Shown one piece after another: positions 61,032 to 64,000 of a stretch of 64,000 bases of DNA (its first letter is position 1; each line of letters begins with the position of its first letter). The stretch is from Acidobacteriota bacterium (GTDB lineage: Bacteria > Acidobacteriota > Terriglobia > Terriglobales > Acidobacteriaceae), in the NCBI GenBank assembly GCA_018268895.1, contig JAFDVP010000001.1:744001-808000 (forward strand). Direction: 5' to 3'. The position numbers were made by a program, and so were the translations under genes. The notes beneath the pieces were generated by a model. It was given only the letters and a program-made list of their open reading frames with translations. It was not told where the DNA came from and did not search any database.

Positions 61032-61098
61032 GTCGTTATTCTGAGCCGAAGAGCCTCCTCTGAGCGAAGTCGAATGGGCGAAAAATCCCCGTATTTTT
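61032..61098 (-). repeat. Dispersed intergenic repeat, copy 5 (minus orientation)
   Basis: Plus-strand reading begins GTCGTTATTCTGAGC and ends AAAAATCCCCGTATTTTT, the reverse complement of the layout seen in copies 1-4. It contains an inserted TGAGCGAAGTCGAA segment like copy 3. Confidence 0.5.
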
Positions 61099-61348
61099 GC
61101 TCGCCGTCGCATGGGGCCTTGGTCGTCAAACAGCACTACACCGATACGAAAACCGCTATAAGTTTTAGGTTGCCCTGTGAATACATTTTTTAGGATATGA
61201 ATCTTGGTTCAATTCAAAAAAATGGAAAATTCACACAACTTTTTGTGTCCCGTGGCGTCTTATTGGATGTAGCACACAAGCGCTGAGATCAGCAGTTTCC
61301 CACGGTTTCGGCTTCCTATATCCGCAAGGCAACTCCCCCACCAATATG

Positions 61349-61377
61349 AGGCCCCCAGATAACCGGGGGCCTTCTCT
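61349..61377 (+). terminator. Hairpin terminator in the convergent gap
   Basis: Perfect 8-bp stem AGGCCCCC/GGGGGCCT with an eight-base loop and a pyrimidine-rich TCTCTCCTT tail. It may serve the plus-strand transcript; the T run is weak. Confidence 0.65.
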
Positions 61378-61392
61378 CCTTAAGGCTAAGTT

Positions 61393-61818
61393 TCAGCTCA
61401 GGCCGAACTTACGGTCGAGTGCACAGGCCCCGGTGCCGTAGAAGAACAGCATGGTGGCAAGGGCAAACAAGGCCAGGGCGTACTCCGATCCGTCATAGCC
61501 GTGGTGGCGGTCGACCATCACAATAGCGACAAGCATATTGGCGGCAACCAGGAAGGCCGCGAATCGGGTCAGCAGGCCGAGCAGCAGCAGGATACCGCCA
61601 CCGAACTCCGCCAGTGCGGAGACCGCGCCCATCCAGTAGGGGAGCCCGAGCGATGCGACGAAGTGACCATGGCGCTCCAGCGCGGAGAAGAGGTTTCCGC
61701 CATGAAAGCCGCCTGGGGGAACCACCTTATGGTAGCCGTGGTACACCATAGCCACCCCGAGCACGAGGCGCATCACAAACGCTCCCCACGGTTGGAGATT
61801 GTTCAATGTCTTGGACAT
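61393..61818 (-). CDS. DoxX-family membrane protein
   Basis: A 141-residue protein with four membrane helices, typical of the DoxX/DoxD group. The first helix region reads FVMRLVLGVAMVYHGYHKVVP, the second ALAEFGGGILLLLGLLTRFAAF. Family members are often quinone-linked or of unknown function. The ATG at MSKTLNN has AAGGAAA before it; a longer frame upstream looks non-native. It lies 41 bases before the stop of the alpha/beta hydrolase gene on the same strand and may follow it in an operon. Confidence 0.85.
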   Translation of the reverse strand: MSKTLNNLQPWGAFVMRLVLGVAMVYHGYHKVVPPGGFHGGNLFSALERHGHFVASLGLPYWMGAVSALAEFGGGILLLLGLLTRFAAFLVAANMLVAIVMVDRHHGYDGSEYALALFALATMLFFYGTGACALDRKFGLS

Positions 61819-61858
61819 ACAGTTTCCTTTTCTTGAGGTTACCCCTGAAAACGATCTC

Positions 61859-62785
61859 TCAGTGCTGGATTGTTCCGGCAGGTGCCGTCGAAGGAACAAT
61901 GGCGGAGGCAGGCGCTGTGACGTATTGGTCGAGGAAGCGGGTCAGCGTCTCGTTGAACAGGGGGCCACTCGCCGCAGGAAGCGAGGTCGTCAGCTTTGGG
62001 GTCGCTGCCGTTGCATAGGCTGCAGGTTCAGGCTCCCTGTCGGAATAGATCAGCAGCTTGGGCGTCGTCAGCGTGGAAAGCGGTGTGGCGAGAGGGAACC
62101 GCTCGCGGAAGAGTAGCCCGGCAGGGACCAGCTTGGAACGGTAGTCCTGGCGCGCTGCATCGAGCAGGTCAGTGTAGGGGGCGTCGAGAATCAGTGCCGC
62201 TACATCCGGGTGGTCTGCCGCAAGCCGGGTCGCCAGTGAAGCCCCAACTCCCGTGCCGTAGAGCACAATCTGCTGCGGGAGAACCTGATGTGTGCCAGTT
62301 AGGTATCGCCAGGCGGAGGCTGCGTCCTCGGACATACGCTGCTGGTTTGGGTGAATCTCGCCGCTGTGGCCATAGCCGCGATAGTCAAACCAGAGCACAC
62401 TCAATTGCAATTCCCGCAGCGCGTTTACGGTGGCTGAGGCATTCAGACGCGAGCCGTCGCCGCCGCCGAGGAAGAGCACGGTGATCTTTGAGTAGCGCAA
62501 TCCCGGGTCGGCGCGTAGCAGCTCGCCTGTCAGTTGCGGACGGCCTGTCTCATCGGGGCCGAAGCGAACCATTCCCGCAGGAGCAGGTTTCGTCCTTGCC
62601 GAAGGATCGGGATGCAGGACGATCTGCCACTGGCCAATGCGATAGAGCAGACAGAGGCTGAGATAGCTACAGATGAAGGCGGCGACGGCGGCAGCGCCAA
62701 CTGCTTTAAACAACCATCGTCCGCTCACCAGTTGTTGGGCCGGTGCGGGTGTTTGGGAAGATGGTCTTTTGCGCGGTGCGGACAT
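61859..62785 (-). CDS. Membrane-anchored alpha/beta-hydrolase-fold protein lacking the nucleophile Ser
   Basis: A 308-residue protein with one N-terminal membrane segment (about residues 25-50) and an alpha/beta-hydrolase domain of the Bem46/YqkD type. FLGGGDGSRLNA forms the oxyanion region, WFDYRGYGHSG a later strand and loop, and LILDAPYTDL the strand after the elbow. The nucleophile elbow reads YGTGVGAS: the position normally Ser in GxSxG is Gly (codon GGA). It may therefore be a non-catalytic member or use a different residue. The DoxX gene follows. Confidence 0.8.
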   Translation of the reverse strand: MSAPRKRPSSQTPAPAQQLVSGRWLFKAVGAAAVAAFICSYLSLCLLYRIGQWQIVLHPDPSARTKPAPAGMVRFGPDETGRPQLTGELLRADPGLRYSKITVLFLGGGDGSRLNASATVNALRELQLSVLWFDYRGYGHSGEIHPNQQRMSEDAASAWRYLTGTHQVLPQQIVLYGTGVGASLATRLAADHPDVAALILDAPYTDLLDAARQDYRSKLVPAGLLFRERFPLATPLSTLTTPKLLIYSDREPEPAAYATAATPKLTTSLPAASGPLFNETLTRFLDQYVTAPASAIVPSTAPAGTIQH

Positions 62786-62861
62786 CGAAGGAGGCTTCTA
62801 CGAGAGTAGCACCCGCCCTCCAGGTTGGAGACGATACGATTGAGGGAGGAGGCGTTCGAGA

Positions 62862-63188
62862 TTGGAGAAGTGGGTAAGGCTGTGCGGGCTGTCCGAGGCG
62901 CCATCGCCGGGCAATGTAATCGAGGTCGAGGTTGAGGGAGTAGCTCTCTGCGTTGCCAATGTGAAAGGCGAACTTTCAGCGATCGACAACATCTGCCCGC
63001 ATCGCAACGGTCCGCTTGGTCAGGGATGGCTCGAGGGCGAGACCGTGGTCTGTCCGTGGCACTCGTGGATGTTTCACGCAAAGACCGGCGTCTCGGAGTA
63101 TCCGGCGAATGAATGCGTTAAGGCGTTTCCCCTCAAGGTTGAGGGTGACGATGTGCTTGTGCGGATCGGCGAACGTCAAATCCTCTGA
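62862..63188 (+). CDS. Rieske [2Fe-2S] ferredoxin-like protein (NirD-like)
   Basis: A 108-residue Rieske protein. The cluster ligands are Cys45 and His47 in CPHRNGPLG and Cys64 and His67 in VCPWHSW, with the normal spacing. No signal peptide or membrane segment; it is a soluble ferredoxin or a small subunit such as NirD. The start appears to be TTG, with GGAGGAGG about ten bases upstream. No reductase or oxygenase partner is adjacent. Confidence 0.88.
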   Translation: MEKWVRLCGLSEAPSPGNVIEVEVEGVALCVANVKGELSAIDNICPHRNGPLGQGWLEGETVVCPWHSWMFHAKTGVSEYPANECVKAFPLKVEGDDVLVRIGERQIL

Positions 63189-63323
63189 AAATCCGTGCAT
63201 GTTTTATTGCTGATTCATCGTTCCATGCCGCACGCGAATAACAGATGCCAATTCGTGGCTGCGAGGTCGAAATGCGCGCTCATTGCTGATAGAATCTATT
63301 AAATCCACTCCCTCGGTGAGGAA

Positions 63324-64000
63324 ATGCAGGCAATCCTGGCGCTCGAAGACGGGCGCATCTTTCGCGGCAAAAGTTTTGGCGCTCCAACGGAGTGCGTAGG
63401 CGAAGTGGTTTTCAATACATCCTTGACCGGCTATCAGGAGATCTTTACCGATCCCTCCTACGCTGGACAGATTGTCGTTCTGACCAATCCTCATATCGGC
63501 AACTACGGAACGACTCCGTCCGACGCCGAGTCTCGAAAGCCCTTTATTGAAGGCCTCGTGACCCGCGAGTTCTCTCCCGTAAGTTCGAGCTGGCGTTCCA
63601 CTCAGGTCGCAGACGAATACCTGGAGCGCTATGGCGTTCCGGTCATCGCCGACGTCGACACGCGCGCCATCGTGCGGCACCTGCGTGCCAACGGCGTGAT
63701 GCGCGGCGTGATCGCCAGCGGCGACAACCTCGACGTTGACGCGCTGGTTGCCAAGGCCCGGGCGATCCCGAAGATGGAGGGCACCGATCTCGCCAGCGTC
63801 GTCACCACGAAGGAGCCGTACAAGTGGGATGCGACGGAGCCGAAGAACCAGACTGGCGACCCGCTGCTGAAACCAACGGTTGAAGGTGACACGCTGCACG
63901 TCGTCGCATACGACTTCGGCATCAAGCAGAACATTTTGCGCATGCTGGCGCGCGAGAACATCGACGTCACTGTCGTCCCTGCAAGGACGCCAGCCGAAGA
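63324..64000 (+). CDS. carA: Carbamoyl-phosphate synthase small subunit (3'-truncated)
   Basis: The first 225 codons of CarA, the glutaminase subunit that feeds ammonia to CarB for pyrimidine and arginine synthesis. The N-terminal domain is complete ([56 protein letters not shown]) and the glutaminase domain begins at [16 protein letters not shown]; the catalytic Cys lies beyond the window end. A GAGGA ribosome site precedes the ATG. A possible -10 (TAGAAT) lies about 30 bases upstream. Confidence 0.95.
   Translation, partial: MQAILALEDGRIFRGKSFGAPTECVGEVVFNTSLTGYQEIFTDPSYAGQIVVLTNPHIGNYGTTPSDAESRKPFIEGLVTREFSPVSSSWRSTQVADEYLERYGVPVIADVDTRAIVRHLRANGVMRGVIASGDNLDVDALVAKARAIPKMEGTDLASVVTTKEPYKWDATEPKNQTGDPLLKPTVEGDTLHVVAYDFGIKQNILRMLARENIDVTVVPARTPAE

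Larger units (their letters stand above)
60972..61392. other. 421-base gap between convergent genes
   Basis: Left part holds copy 5 of the dispersed repeat; the middle (about 61150-61250) is strikingly AT-rich for this genome and contains a perfect small hairpin ACACAA-CTTT-TTGTGT (61233-61248). The right end holds a GC hairpin terminator. No gene found; an RNA gene ending at the terminator is possible but not shown. Confidence 0.4.

Noticed and set aside
1..64000. CRISPR arrays, insertion sequences, prophage, tRNA or rRNA genes
   Set aside because: Looked for regular spaced repeats, transposase motifs and T-loop GGTTCGA sequences; none found.

Overview
The window reads as chromosomal DNA from a GC-rich, motile, Gram-negative bacterium. 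The best guess is Acidobacteriota (Terriglobia/Acidobacteriaceae, i.e. the Granulicella-Terriglobus-Edaphobacter type). This rests on the gene mix (fused E1 alpha/beta dehydrogenase, DUF1800/DUF1501 pair, DUF4097 'TGSG' protein, orphan membrane-fusion protein, TolC protein) and on short intergenic repeats of the type 'CGGGGATTCT...GGCTCAGAATGA'. The assignment is inference; there is no rRNA or tRNA gene here to settle it.

Left part (1-14.9 kb): a 5'-truncated beta-CASP RNase-like protein, a YdcF-like protein translationally coupled to a response regulator, uvrB, a histidine phosphatase, a CLC-type channel under a clear fluoride riboswitch, an FAD monooxygenase, an M28 peptidase, a phosphoglycolate phosphatase, a repetitive DUF4097 protein, an SDR, an efflux adaptor and lexA. 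The lexA promoter appears leaderless and carries an 11-bp-period direct repeat.

Centre (15.1-37.1 kb, all + strand): a flagellar island. Three regulators come first: an OmpR-type response regulator, a 78-residue protein that looks like a lone histidine-kinase H-box/dimerisation segment, and a sigma-54 AAA+ activator with a degenerate receiver and no DNA-binding domain. A terminator and a sigma-54-type promoter follow, then flgB-flgC-fliE-fliF-fliG-fliH-fliI-fliJ, fliK-like, flgD, flgE, fliL, a SpoA/FliN-like gene, fliO-fliP-fliQ-fliR-flhB-flhA, a FliA-type sigma factor, fliM, fliN and a stand-alone MshEN (putative c-di-GMP-binding) protein. Three intergenic gaps (before flgB, fliK and fliL) each carry TGG-N9-TGCA. 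Together this suggests a sigma-54 then sigma-28 hierarchy. Filament, rod/ring, stator, flhF and flhG genes are not in the window.

Right part (37.1-64 kb): a peptidoglycan-binding protein, an HtrA protease, an EamA transporter, an amidohydrolase coupled to an M20 peptidase, truA, a TolC protein with a long structured leader, a YyaL-type thioredoxin-fold protein, an MscS channel, a small secreted protein, a subtilase, a K+-independent-type H+-pyrophosphatase, a fused E1 dehydrogenase, a DUF1800/DUF1501 pair, a DoxX protein, an alpha/beta hydrolase without the nucleophile serine, a Rieske protein and the start of carA. No tRNA, rRNA, CRISPR array, insertion sequence or prophage was seen.
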